From assembly GCA_015680685.1 (NCBI GenBank), contig MNCI01022324.1, positions 342,170-372,200 of the forward strand: a stretch of DNA of 30,031 nucleotides, written 5' to 3'. The position numbers and the translations under genes were made by a program. The notes below the pieces were generated by a model, which had not been told where the DNA came from, ran no database searches, and worked only from the letters and a program-made list of their open reading frames with translations. Shown in pieces: positions 9,897-22,287 of this stretch. This stretch comes from Gnetum montanum. Its lineage: Eukaryota > Streptophyta > Gnetopsida > Gnetales > Gnetaceae. Within the stretch, counting starts at the first letter, position 1. Each line of letters opens with the position of its first letter.

Positions 9897-10787
9897 CATA
9901 GCTCTGCAAGGTCAATGTAGTTGGGTGGAGCTAATGTAGTCTTCAAAAGTCTATTTATTATTTATTTATGGTATCCAGTGTAGTTTTTTTGGCCTAGGTG
10001 AATCAAAACATACCAGAAATGGACAACTACGTTGGAAATGATGGTCTGCCACACCTGCAGATTACATTAATCTATCAATAATTATGGCAAAAATTTGCAG
10101 TCTCAAACTAGGAATCGTATGACCTATAAATAAAAAAATTGAAGACATTGAACAAGTTGTTCTTCTTTTGGTTCTTCAATCCCACAACCTTGGCAACCTT
10201 TGATCACTTGAGACCTTTGGCATGTTGTGAAACTTTTGGAGCAAATTGGAGACTCTCAACGTAGTACCATTGCAACAAAAGGTCAAGCACATCCTTTACC
10301 TCCTAGTAACCAACTTTGCAAATCCAAGTTGAGAACCAGCAAGGAGTCTTGATGATTGAAGTTGAGAAGTACCTGGATCATGAGGCTGACTACAAAATAC
10401 AACCTATCAACTTCAACAGAATTCAAGCTTCATCCAAGCAACTCCCCTGTGCATTTGGGCATACAATTTGTACACTTTTGAACTTTATACTTTGGATATT
10501 TTATTATTTCAATAAAGTTTACTATTCATTTGTTGTGCAAGTTCATTCCACTATTAATTTCTCTACTTTCTTTTAAATTAGATCAACAACTTTTATTTAA
10601 ATTACTTACCCCCATTAACACTCCCTAAGTCCCTAGGTGATTGATAAGACCATCCAAGGCCCCTTGGATCTTCTTTCTCAAAGGCTCTTAGGATCCACGG
10701 TTAAATTGTTTCACCTGAAATTTTCAGTTTTCTAGCAACCAAATTTTTTATGCGTTATAGTATTTATAGGGAAAGTCAATCTACCAT
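9897..10787. other. Spacer with a possible worn promoter and poly(A) signal
   Basis: No coding frame is convincing. A TATAAATA at 10125-10132 and an AATAAA at 10511-10516 in plus orientation are about 380 bases apart. That spacing would suit the core of another old LTR or a non-coding transcript, but no termini, target duplication or partner copy is seen. Confidence 0.3.
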
Positions 10788-11695
10788 CAAAACAAGGTAG
10801 AAATTTTATAACTATAAAATGTTAAATATTTCTAATGTGAAACTTTTTATAAATTTAAAAGTTATAAAAGAAAATTTGAGCTTTTATATATTTAAAAGGA
10901 AAGAGCAAAGTATTATTATAACTTAATACTAGGGCTTAAAAAAATGTTTTAGTGAAAAATTTTAAGGAATAAAAGATTGAAGTTGTTGGAAAAGTAGGCT
11001 ATAAGTTTTAAAAAAATAATTAAATAATAAGGCCACTATGAACCTTTTAAAATGTTCTATTATGTGATGGAAAAAATTTTGTTAAAGAAATTAAAATTTG
11101 ATGGAGTAAAATAAAGGGGAATGCCTTTCCAAAAATAGAATTATAAGTATTTGATTGGTGGATGTAATGAATGATGACCTAAAATACTTATTAAAAATGT
11201 TGTCTTTACATAATTATGTATATAATGTATTTATTGGTAGCCTTCTATCATAAAGACATGCTAGAAATTTTAATTATCAAAAGTCAAATGGTTTTAAAGT
11301 AGGACCATCTATAAATTGGAAAGTTATAAAAAAAATATATTCTATAAATATACATTGGAGAGCAACGTATTATTATAACTTGACTCTATCATTTGAGAAA
11401 AATATTATTGTGAAAAATTTTAAGGAATAAAAAATTGAAGTTATTGGAAAAGTAGGCTACATAAGGGTAGAAAATAAAAACCAATTAATTAAAAGATCAC
11501 TATGAACTTTATAAAGTGTTTTTTATGTTTCACATATTGGAGTCTTTTTCTTTTTTTCTTTTTTTTGAAATAAAATTTGATAGAGTAAGATGAAGGGACA
11601 TGCCCTTTGAAACAAAAATTAGAGTATTTGATGGGTAGATGTAGTGAATAATGATCCCAAATACTCATTCAAAATGTTATCTTTACAATTTCTAA
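10788..11695 (+). repeat. Degenerate tandem duplication, period about 458-476 bases
   Basis: The segment from about 10790 to 11215 is repeated imperfectly at about 11280-11690. Paired landmarks: TATTATTATAACTT near 10910 and 11368; GTGAAAAATTTTAAGGAATA near 10952 and 11410; ATTTGATTGGTGGATGTA near 11150 against ATTTGATGGGTAGATGTA near 11626. Both copies are very AT-rich and non-coding. A possible TATA box (CTTATAAATAGG) lies near 11745, so the pair could be a duplicated upstream region of an old LTR. Confidence 0.65.
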
Positions 11696-11995
11696 TGCCA
11701 AATTATTTTGGTCCCATGATATATAACTTGGTCCCTATGAAATCTTATAAATAGGAGGTCATGTAACTAATGTAAAATAGAGATTTTTAAAGACGTTGAG
11801 CACTCGTATTACTCTTAACTCATAACTCGACTCACATCTATTACTTACATAAACTCTTTTTTTATTTACTTTCACTTTATTTGCTACCTAAATTCTAATA
11901 GAAGCTTCAATATTTTTCCTAAGATTTTAGGATTCTTTCATTAAGATCTTCATTCTCATTATCATTTCTTATGATTCTTTCATTACCATTTTAGT

Positions 11996-12460
11996 TCTTA
12001 AACTAAAATTTTTTTTCTTATGTCTATTGAGACCCCTTGATTTATCAAACCAGTTTTAGAATTCCTTTTGCAATTTTATTTTAATTTATAGCTCAGTGCT
12101 ACCTAGTGAAATTAATCCTATAACCTAGAGTTACCAAGCCATATCTTTTGGCAGTAAGATAACACCTCATTGTATGTTGATTTCAATTTAAAAGTTTCTT
12201 ATAAAATTTTGATGTTTATGATTATATACTAAGTTTCATGAATGCTTTTAAGCTTGATTAATTAAATAGAAATAGAATTGGATTGGATTAGATGTTTACA
12301 AGATCTGACAAGTTGACATGAACATGATCCACTAGTGATAAAATAGAAAATGAAATTAAATTTTTTATTTACATCCACTAAAATCCTTTTGATCTATTAG
12401 ACCAATTTTAGAATTTCTTTAATGGAATTATTTTTGCACATAACTCAATGTAGCCCACTT
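11996..12460 (+). repeat. Second degenerate tandem duplication, period about 350 bases
   Basis: A segment with CCCCTTGATTTATCAAACC, TTTTAGAATTCC and AGCTCAGTG near 12032-12100 recurs as CTTTTGATCTATTAGACC, TTTTAGAATTTC and AACTCAATG near 12386-12450. Non-coding and clearly diverged. It follows the duplication at 10788-11695, so the interval 10.8-12.5 kb looks like an old, internally duplicated repeat. Confidence 0.5.
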
Positions 12461-12891
12461 TTCATGTTCTCATACTAAATAGTGTCATTTGATAATAAAG
12501 ATGATGTTATTGCAACAATTGTTGTAATTATTGTAATATGACCCTTAGGAAAGGAAACATTGTAATAACAAATGTCTCTTGAGGTGACCTTTGGCAGTTT
12601 AACATGAGGTATTTATGCCTCATAATTACAGGTTATGCTTGTTGATATTTTTGGTGTATCAAAACCTTGAAAATGGAGAACTTGTCTATGTGTCTTTAAT
12701 ATTTTTAGAGGCCCAAAGAAGATGAATGTGTCACATCATGGAAAGGATTCGATGAGTCATTGTGCTAGGCCATGGGAGAAACTGTGAAGAACAAAAGAAA
12801 AACTTAAAGACATGCGATGTTCCAAGCATACTCAAGATGTCTCACAACTTTGCAAGACATCTTTGATTGAGATGAGATGTTTGTGACATCC

Positions 12892-15658
12892 CTTACATAG
12901 GGCATGGCCATAAAATTATGATTTATACATTGTGTGTGTAGTCTCAGTGGGTTATCAGGGATGAGTTAGTTTGTTATGATTACGCTTTATATGTTATAAT
13001 GCTTTAGCCTTTATATTATGATTATGATGTCTTTACATACTTGACTAATATGATGATGTACGCTAGCCTTGTGTGATGTGTTAGACAGGTGATGTGACTA
13101 GCAAGGGGGTACAAGAGTAACTATCAGTATGTATTTATGCTTTATGTGTGATTTTAGTGTTTATGCATTTGAATTGTAGCGCTATGTTGTGTGATGTTTA
13201 GATGTATTAGCATGTGGATGTGGAGTGTTTGATATAGATCTTATAGGTTCAAATGGATTCTGATTTGGAGTCCCAATATGTTTGTTATGCATGATTGAAA
13301 TGCAGAGCCCTAGTTACAGAGGAAAAAAATTGCTTATAAAAAATTATATAGTTTTAAAAAATTAAAACAAAAAGTTAAAAGTAAAATTCTTTTACAAGTG
13401 CATGTGACATGTGATGTTAGAAAAAAGTAAATGTTTTATACATAAAGTAAAAACTTTACACATAACTCAATTGTTTCCACCACCTTTCCTCACTACTTAT
13501 CAAGGAAATTGATTTCTAGTTTTTTTTGTTCATGCGAACAAAAACTGAGTTGAACCCTACATTTTTCCATTCTTCAATTTTCTTCTATTTTCCACTCTTT
13601 TTTTTTGAATTTTGAACTTCGTGGATAGTTTTTTCTTTGCTCTAAAATTGGATTTAGAATTTTTGCAATCATATCTACGTGGGTACAAAACTTGTTTGGA
13701 GCTAAAGGGAGTTTGTCAAATTTCTAAGGGTTTTATGTTTATTTCGAATTTTCTGCTTCAACAATAATGATTGGTGGATTTTCTTTACCTTTTCCTTGTA
13801 TTTTTGTATTGTGTTAGTGTATCTGATCAAGCAATGTGGGCTTGTAGGGCAAATAGGTAAAAGATTAAGTTTGGACGTATTGTTTTGCAGATTTCTCAAA
13901 ATTTTGGGGTTTTGGTTATTGATTTTTTATTAACATAAATGCAATATATGATATGATGTGGACTTGTGGAATATTAGATGTGATGTTGATGAGACTAACA
14001 TGAGTGGAATATTATATTTTAGGTTCTTGTTGTTGCGTAGGAGTCTCTAAGAGTTTCAATTATCACTGGTTGTAACTAAATATTATTATTTATTATTTTA
14101 TTGATTAAAATTTAAATGCATATAACTTTGCTTCTAAGAGCCCAATTTAGGTGAAATTAGTATCATTGGGATCATCTTGACATTTAGTTTCTAATCATGG
14201 AATTTTTTTTCTCTATTGGCATATATCATCTTAGAGGTTATAATAGTGGTCATTTTTACAAAATTACACATAGTTCAAGAAGTATGATTGTAATGCAATA
14301 ATTTTGTTTTGTCAAGTTATGGTATTTTTTTTCATGGAATAAATATGATTTTTAGGTGTGAATATATGTGGTCATGTTATGTTTGTTTTGAATGTATTTT
14401 GCTTGTGATATGTGTTGGCTTAAGCTATCTTGGATTTGTACATGTCTTTACAATGATGTTTATAACGATCATTGGAGGGAGTTGCTAGCATAAGGGTGTG
14501 GACTAATTGGTCATGAGGCATCCTAGAAGTAGTTATGGATTGACTCCCACTGTGATGCATTAATGAGGCTCCTATCCTAGGCCTCATCTTGAGAGTGGAA
14601 GAGCATAGGTGAATTCGTCCCTACGGCTAGTATGTAGCATAAGTGTGTTCATTCCTATAGCCAGTCCTCTGGAATGCTAGTAGTTACAAGTCATAGGTTA
14701 ACAAACCTTAGCACTAGTTGGGTAAATAAAAGACCTACAAGTTATGGTTGTTTATGAGTACTCATAGTAATGTTTCACATGCTACACTAAGTGTGGATAT
14801 GCTAGCGACCACATGGGAAAGGTATATATGATAATATCTATTTGTGAGTTACAACATGGATAATATATCTTATGATAGATCTATGATTATGTGATCCATG
14901 TGTTATTTGATGGTATGGAGTACGCATGATGGCATGGACATGATAGCAAAGATGTATGTAGTACAATATAATGAATGCATGATTGATTATGTCTGACAAT
15001 GAATATATCTATGACTATGTGATAGTCATCTATCCACTTAGGTAATGATTATGCCAGTATTAGGTGTGATATTGTATGTACATGTATTGCTTTGAGTATG
15101 ATTAAGACTAACAGTTGATGCAGGTTGCCTTGTACCCCATTCCTCACCTTCAATGTAGCACTTGTTAACCATCTAGCAAGAAAAGTGTAAAGGCTTCCTA
15201 CTGAGTTTTGTACTAATTTTATTTAATTACAAGTGGAAGTCGCAGGGGTGCAAGCAAGCACTGAGAGAGATAGTAGAGGAAGGAAAAATCTTTACAGATT
15301 GGTTGATGTATATTTCTATGTATAGTTTTGTGGATTGTTCATATTTCTATGACCCTCACTATACTCTTATGTATATGATGATAAGGTTTATGTTTTGCAT
15401 CCTATGAGAGCAGTACAGATTTTTGGTTTATGTAGAGACATGTAGTTTTATAAATTGAAATGTATGCTTAGTTTTTGGTTTGGCATGGATTTTTGTGAAA
15501 TTTGATCTTTCATAATATATATACATTGAGTGATTTATTCTTAATGTATTTTCATGCACCACTAATTTCTTAGTTTATCACATTTCCATTATGTTATTAC
15601 TAGTGATCCTAGGCATTACTTCATCCTAGCTATGTGTAGTAGGATAAGGTGTTAGACA
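12892..15658 (+). repeat. 5' LTR of the large element
   Basis: A 2,767-base LTR starting TGTGACATCCC and ending GGTGTTAGACA. It aligns with 20509-26200 once the insertions there are removed; landmarks are GTGTGTAGTCTCAGTGG near 12930 and 20570 and TGCTAGCATAAGG near 14487 and 24394. Both LTRs are heavily substituted relative to each other, so the insertion is old. No TATA box was assigned with confidence. Confidence 0.85.
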
Positions 15659-15659
15659 G

Positions 15660-15674
15660 TAATATTGAAGCTAG
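15660..15674 (+). other. Decayed primer-binding site (initiator Met tRNA type)
   Basis: TAATATTGAAGCTAG lies two bases after the LTR end. It matches 10 of 15 positions of the common plant retroelement site TGGTATCAGAGCTAG, and all five differences are transitions. Location and pattern fit a worn tRNA-iMet primer site. Confidence 0.55.
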
Positions 15675-15735
15675 TTTACTATGATGTTGTATAATGTGTG
15701 GGTTACTCGTCAATTTGTGATTTTAGGTTACACAT

Positions 15736-16800
15736 ATGTATAGTAGATGTGGTTATGATGCTAGTAGGGCTAATAGGTTAGGAGGGCCTAATGTTCAGTA
15801 GGTGCAACGTCCTCAAGCATCTAGTAGTAGTCCTATAAATAGGCAGCCAAATGTTATTCAATAGCAACTACATATTCTGTAGTAGCATGTTGTAGCTAGT
15901 GATGCTCCCACTCCCACTGTTAGGGAAGTGGTAGTGGTAGTGGAGGCTTAGAAGATTCAAATAGGTAGCCTATCAGCAGGGAACTAGTTGAGAAATTTCA
16001 AAACTTAAGGCCTCATAAATTTGATGGCATCAAGAAGCCTACTACATTTATAAATTGGTTGGAGGAGTTGCAAGAGGCCTTTCATTTGATGAACTACTCA
16101 TTAGTTTAGTAGACTTTATTAGCATTATATTAGTTGGTTAGTACTAATTGGTGTTGGTGGATGATTAAGGAGTAGGCCAAGGAATGGACTAGCCAAGAGA
16201 TGATATGGGATGATTTTCTAGCATCTTTCAAAGCATGTTATGTGTCTACTTAATATGCCCAGGCCAAGGAGGAGGAGTTCTATCATTTATATTAGGGTAA
16301 TTGGTCTATGGTAGAGTATGATGCTTGTCTCTCTAAGCTTAATAGCTATGTACCTTAAATGTATACAAATGCTTAAGCATGAGTAAACAAATTTGTTAGA
16401 TATTTGAGGCCATCTTTGAAGAACCACATATTACCCCTCAGATTAACATCCTATGATGAGGCTAGAGTGGTTGCTATGGATCTAGAAAAGAGCCAGTAGG
16501 AAAATGTAGCTCATAGAGAGAGAAGGCAAGGGCAGAAGAGAGGACTAACATTTGGAGGTAGGCGTAGCCCTTCCAAGTAGTCTCATGGACATGGAGATGA
16601 GTGTCCAATACTAGCTTGTGATTCTTCTATTGAAGTTGGCCATGGATCTATTGTTTGTTATAGAAGTTGAAGAGCCTGGCCATTTGCAAAGGGATTGCCA
16701 AAATTTTTTTGCATGTGAACAACTAGGACATCAGACTAAGGAGTGCCCAAAGTAGGCAGGTAGTAGTAGAGAAGGCAAGGACTGAGGATAGCAACCACTA
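15736..16800 (+). pseudogene. Decayed gag of the large element
   Basis: An ATG at 15736 opens a low-complexity N-terminal region. After at least one frameshift near 15950-15990 comes a capsid-like domain with FDGIKKPTTFINWLEE (about 16020-16070), then WTSQEMIWDDF and a VEYDACLSKLN stretch, in the order known for plant gypsy Gag. Remnants of two zinc knuckles follow: GHLQRDC at about 16678 and CEQLGHQTKEC ending near 16752; the first cysteine of the second knuckle is apparently lost. Many in-frame TAG, TGA and TAA codons prevent expression. Confidence 0.8.
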
Positions 16801-16929
16801 GTTCAAGGTGGATGTGAAATATCTATCACTTAGCTAAGAGGAATGGACCAGAGGACCCAAGGATAGGTGTACATCCTAACAAACTAGTCATTGGACATGT
16901 AGCCAAGCATAGTGATGAATATATAAGGT

Positions 16930-19011
16930 ACGATTTTAGACTTTGATATATTGATTTTATCTGATCCAAGTGCTAGTCATTCTTTCATAGATCCTAGTGT
17001 TGCACATCATGTAGCTCTTGCATGTCATTTTCTTTCTCTTGGGTTGATAGTAACTTTTACTAGGGATCATGAGATTCAAGTTGATTAGGTATGTATAGGT
17101 GTGCCAATAGCATTGAAAGGTGTGTAGCGGATTAGTAATTTGCATGTTATGATCATGAAGTATATGAGGTAATTTTGGGAATGAGTTAGTTGTCATAGTC
17201 CAATGCTAGTTTTGACTACTGGCAAAAGCTCCTAAGATTAGAGCCAATTGATGGCACTCCAATCAAGGTACAAACACATCCAATATCTATGTGCTTGGAT
17301 TTAATCTCCTCTTAGATGCATCATAGGATATTTTAAAAGAGGCATGGATGCTTTACGGTCATAGTGTATAAAATAGATATGATGGAGATAGATTAAATCA
17401 TTGTAGTTCATGAGTTTTTTGATGTATTCTAGTCAAAATTACTAGGTTTTCCACTAAGGTGAGAGATTGAGTTTGAAATTGAACTTAAACTTGGTACAGA
17501 GTCTATTTCAAAGGCTCCACATAGGATGTCTCCCATAGAGTGAATAGAGCTAGAGATCTAGCTATAGGAATTACTGGACAAAGATCTCGTTCAACCTAGT
17601 ATATCACCATGGGATGTACTAGTGTTATTTGTTAAAAAGAAGAATGAAAGTTTGTGACAATACATAGATTATAGGTAGCTAAACCAACTGAGTATGAAAC
17701 ATAAATATCCTCCACCATGCATTGATGATTTGTTTGATCAACTTCAAGAAGCTCATGTGTTCTTAAAGATTGATATCAAGTTTGGGTATCATCGGGTGTA
17801 GGTTCATAAGTAAGATGTGTCAAAGATAACATTCAGAATCTGATATAGCCATTATGAGTTTCTAGTGCTTCCATTTGGATTGACAGATGTATGAGTAGTT
17901 TTCATGCATCTCATGAACAATGTGATGTGGCCATTCCTAGATCAATTTGTGATTATATTCATAGATGATATCTTGATATATTCGCCTAATGAGAAATTGC
18001 ATGCAGAGCACTTGTGGATGGTATTAAAGACTTTGAGGAAGTACTAGCTATATGCTTAGCCATCCAAGTGTTCATTCTAGCAATCATAGATTCAATTCTT
18101 GGGGCATGTGGTATTAAGAGATGGTATCTCTATGGATCCTACAAAGATTGTGGTCGTTCATGATTGGCATGTGCTTCAGTTAGTAGTATAGATGTGAAGT
18201 TTCTTGGAATTAGTAAGTTATTACTATAGATTTATGAAACATTTTTCTTGAATGGCATCTCCTTTGTCTCGATTATTGGGGAAGGAGACTAGCTTTGTTT
18301 GGCGCTTAGCTTATTAGGTTGCATTTGAGGAGTTGAAGCATAGATTGGTGACTACTCTAGTGTTAGTATCTCCTACACTATGACACCTAGATGATGTTAG
18401 CATTGATGCTTCAAGGGATGGATTTGATTGTGTGTTGATGCAGGATGGATAGGTTGTGGCTTATGCATCTCATCAATTGAGACTACATGACACTAGAGAT
18501 TCTATGCATGATCTAGGGTTCGGTGTTGTGATATTCACATTGAACATTGGATGAAGTTATCTATATGTGGAGTAGGCTAGTATTTGAACTAATCATAAGA
18601 GTCTTCAATACCTTATCAGTTAGCTATAGTTAAACCTACAACAACATAGATGGATGCAATTGATTGCTAACTTTGATTTTACTATTAAATACAAGCCTGG
18701 TAAAACTGATAAAGTAATTGATGCATTAAGATTAATAGATTGACAATCCAATTAGATTTGCAGGAGTAGATTCAAGATCAATAGCAACATGTTCCATGGT
18801 GTTAAGAATTAAGATAACAAATCACCTCTAATGGACCATTCTCTATGGATAGTCATGGTGTGTTATGGAGGGATGATCAAGGATGTATTCTAGAAGCTCT
18901 ATAATTTTAGTTGATGGATGAGGCCTACATGAGTAGATACCAAATGCATCAATGTAGTTGAAAGGTATACTAGGTTTTATGATGGATGTATTGGTGGCAT
19001 GGTATGAAGAG
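16930..19011 (+). pseudogene. Decayed pol: protease, reverse transcriptase, RNase H, integrase N-terminus
   Basis: Protease: SDPSASHSFI near 16960-16992 sits where retroelement proteases have D-S-G/T-A-S-H-S-F-I; the catalytic triplet is altered. Reverse transcriptase, about 17480-18110: APHRMSP, a KIDIKFGYH motif keeping the first catalytic Asp, LPFGL, and FIDDILIYS with both catalytic Asp residues near 17950. RNase H, about 18290-18745: FVWRLAYQVAFEELK, SIDASRDGFDCVLMQDG, NHKSLQYL and YKPGKTDKVIDAL. The integrase zinc-binding region follows and stops at a YWWHGMK-like stretch where LTR C enters at 19012. Numerous TAG/TGA codons replace expected Gln, Arg or Trp codons. Confidence 0.85.
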
Positions 19012-19299
19012 TGATGAGTGGCGAGGTACCCCTACACTCAACCATACGAATACGAGCGTTTTCACGCGCGATCCGGTTGAACTCCACAGACGGACTAGTT
19101 GTGGCACCTAGACAGTTATCCTTAGGTCGCAGTTCATTGTCTTCCCACCTGGACTAGTATTATATTTGTCATGTATAGTTTAGTCCAAAGTGAGGTGTAT
19201 GATGGGTTTCCTAATCTAATGCTACTCCTGAAGGCAATGGAAAGTAATATTAACTAAGCTAGGAGGAAAGGGTAAGAGAATCTAATCTAGCCTAAGTGC
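19012..19299 (-). mobile_element. LTR copy C, minus strand, cut by assembly gap
   Basis: It starts TGATGAGTGGCGAGGTACC, the reverse complement of the end of copy B, and follows B backwards to the N run. It lies inside the integrase of the large element. The visible 288 bases are about a third of the 876-base family length. The rest, the second end and the target duplication (left five-mer AAGAG) lie in the gap. Probably a solo LTR, but a full element cannot be excluded. Confidence 0.8.
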
Positions 19300-19935
19300 N
19301 NNNNNNNNNNNNNNNNNNNNNNNNNNNNNNNNNNNNNNNNNNNNNNNNNNNNNNNNNNNNNNNNNNNNNNNNNNNNNNNNNNNNNNNNNNNNNNNNNNNN
19401 NNNNNNNNNNNNNNNNNNNNNNNNNNNNNNNNNNNNNNNNNNNNNNNNNNNNNNNNNNNNNNNNNNNNNNNNNNNNNNNNNNNNNNNNNNNNNNNNNNNN
19501 NNNNNNNNNNNNNNNNNNNNNNNNNNNNNNNNNNNNNNNNNNNNNNNNNNNNNNNNNNNNNNNNNNNNNNNNNNNNNNNNNNNNNNNNNNNNNNNNNNNN
19601 NNNNNNNNNNNNNNNNNNNNNNNNNNNNNNNNNNNNNNNNNNNNNNNNNNNNNNNNNNNNNNNNNNNNNNNNNNNNNNNNNNNNNNNNNNNNNNNNNNNN
19701 NNNNNNNNNNNNNNNNNNNNNNNNNNNNNNNNNNNNNNNNNNNNNNNNNNNNNNNNNNNNNNNNNNNNNNNNNNNNNNNNNNNNNNNNNNNNNNNNNNNN
19801 NNNNNNNNNNNNNNNNNNNNNNNNNNNNNNNNNNNNNNNNNNNNNNNNNNNNNNNNNNNNNNNNNNNNNNNNNNNNNNNNNNNNNNNNNNNNNNNNNNNN
19901 NNNNNNNNNNNNNNNNNNNNNNNNNNNNNNNNNNN
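19300..19935. other. Assembly gap (636 N)
   Basis: The gap replaces the remainder of LTR C and the integrase catalytic core. With a B-like C, about 588 of the hidden bases would be LTR, leaving too little room for a full integrase core. So either the core is deleted or the gap size is only a placeholder. Confidence 0.95.
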
Positions 19936-20496
19936 TTACATATAATAATAGTTATAAGGAGAGTTTGCGAGTAGCACCATATTAGATATTATATGGTAGG
20001 CCATGTAAAACACCTTTATATTAGGATACCAAAGAAGATCGCTAGCAGGTAAGCACAAATTTGGTAAGGTAGACCATAGAGCAGGTTTACAAGCTTTAAG
20101 ATAGATTAGGAGCTACACAAGATATGCATGTAGAATATGCCAATTGACATTGAAGACCACTAGAGTTCATAGTTGGGGATCATGTATTTGTTCATGTTTC
20201 TCACTTGAAGAGCCTTACACGATTTGGCCAAATGGAAAAATTGGCTCTTAGGTACATTGGTTCTTTTGAGGTGTTACAAAGGATTATGAGAGTGGCCTAT
20301 TGGATAGCATTACCTCCTCATTTAGCACATGTACATGATTATGTAGAGTAGCTAATAGAGATTGCTAGTCGCATGATGTGGTAGCTATGCAGTAAAGTTG
20401 TGCTTATGATCAAGATTTTATGAAGTAGACATGGAGCTTTAGAAGCTACTTGGGAGGTAGAGACTGAGATGCATGCAACTCATGTTAAGATTTTCT
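19936..20496 (+). pseudogene. Integrase C-terminal part and chromodomain-like tail of the large element
   Basis: It resumes pol after the gap: NNSYKESLRVAPY, then RPLEFIVGDHVFVHVSHLK, a RYIGSFEVLQRI stretch and VAYWIALPPHLAHVHD. These match in order the known C-terminal integrase region of plant gypsy elements. It ends with LMIKIL, a stop, then SRHGALEATWEVETEMHA, resembling the chromodomain-like tail of Del/Tekay chromoviruses. Several in-frame stops are present. Confidence 0.85.
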
Positions 20497-20508
20497 AGGA
20501 GGAAAGAG
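20497..20508 (+). other. Polypurine tract of the large element
   Basis: AGGAGGAAAGAG abuts the 3' LTR start TGTTACATCCC. An all-purine run at this place is the plus-strand priming site of LTR retrotransposons and fixes the LTR boundary. Confidence 0.85.
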
Positions 20509-22287
20509 TGTTACATCCCTTGCACATACATTAGGTATGGCTATACAGTTATGATTTATACATTACGTGTGTAGTCTCAGTGGATTATCAGGGATGAGTT
20601 AGTTTGTTATGATTGAGCTTTATATGTTATGATTATGATGTCTTTACATGCTTAATTAACAATGATTATGTATACTAGTCCTATGTGATATAATTAGCAA
20701 GGATGTTGGATTGGGATACAAGAACAACTATTCGGTATGTATTTATGCTTTATGTGTGATTTTGGTATTTATTCATTTGAATTATAGCACTATGTTGTGT
20801 GATGTTTGAATGTGATTTTAGCATGTGGATGTGTAGAGCATTTGATATGGATCTTGTACGTTCAAACTGATTTTGATTTAGAATCCTAGTATGTTTGTTA
20901 TGCATGATTGAAATGCAAGGAATTAGTTACAGATGAAAAAAATGCTTATGAAAAAAAAATATAGTTTAAAAAAATTAAAGACAAAAGTTAAAAGTAAAAT
21001 TCTTTTACAAGTGCACATGACATGTGATGTTAAAAAATAAGTAAATGTTGTATACATAAAGTATAAACTTTGTACATAGTTCAGTTATTTCCACCACCTC
21101 ACCTCACCACTTATTAAGGAATTTCATTATTTTTTTCGTTTCTGTGAACAAAAACTAAGTTAAACCCTGTTTTTCCCCATTCTTCAATTTTCTTTAGTTT
21201 CCCACTCTTTTTTTGAATTTGAAACTTCGTGGATGGAATTTTCTTTGCTTTGAAATTGGATTTGGGATTATTATGATTGTATGTACATGAATATGAAACT
21301 TGTTTAGAGTGAAACTAAGTTTTTTTGGATTTCTAAGGATTTTATGCTTATTTTAGATTTTTGTCTTCAATAATTTTAATTGGTGGGTTGTCTTTACCTT
21401 TTTCCTATATTTTTGTATTGAATTAGTGTATATGATCATGTGATGTGTGCATGTGGGTCGAATAGTAAAAAGATTGAGTTTTGATATATTCTTTTGCAAA
21501 TCTCCCAAAATTTTATGGATTTAATTACAGATTATTTATTAATAAATATGTGATGTAAGATATGATTTGGACTTGTGGAATATTAGATGTGATTTTGATG
21601 AGACTAACATTGTTGGACTAGTATATTTTATGAGCCTATCATTGTGCAAGAGTTTCTATTATCACTTGTTATAATTAAATATTATTATTTATTATTTTAT
21701 TGATTAAATTTTAAACACACATAACCTTTTTTCCAAGAGTCTGATTAAGGTGAAATTAGTGTCATTAGGATCATCTTGAGATGTAGTTTCTAATTGTGGA
21801 ATTTATTTTTTGTTTTAATAGATATCATCTTGAAAGTTATAATAGTGGTCATTTTTACAAAATTATATGTAGTTTAAGAAGTAAGGTTGTAGCACACAAC
21901 TTTGTTTTGTTAAGTTTTGGTATTGTTTTCATAAAATGAATGTGACTGTTAGGCATGGATATATGTGGTTATGTTATATTGATTTTAGATGTGTTGTGCT
22001 TGTGACATATGTTAGCTTAAGCTAGCCTAGGTTTGTACATGTCTTCACAATGACACTTGTAGCAATCATTAGTAGGTGGTGTGTTGAACCCAAAAATTTG
22101 TTCAATTTTAATAAGTATTTTTGTCAAACTTATGCATTTTAATTAATTTCATTCTATATTTCATTTAGTTAATTTTTTATCTAAGGATTATTTTATTTGT
22201 TTATGTAAGTGGTAAATATTAGTTTATTATTATTTTATGATTAATTAATTGGTGTGGTTTAGTTTATTTTAAGTTTAGTTTAACTAG

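Noticed and set aside
10316-10576. Plus-strand open frame of 86 codons
   Set aside because: No ATG start, no recognisable motif and no splice context; it lies in the spacer with a TATA-like and an AATAAA signal.
19296-19985. Open frame of 229 codons
   Set aside because: It is almost entirely N. Only the last few codons are real, and they belong to the integrase remnant.
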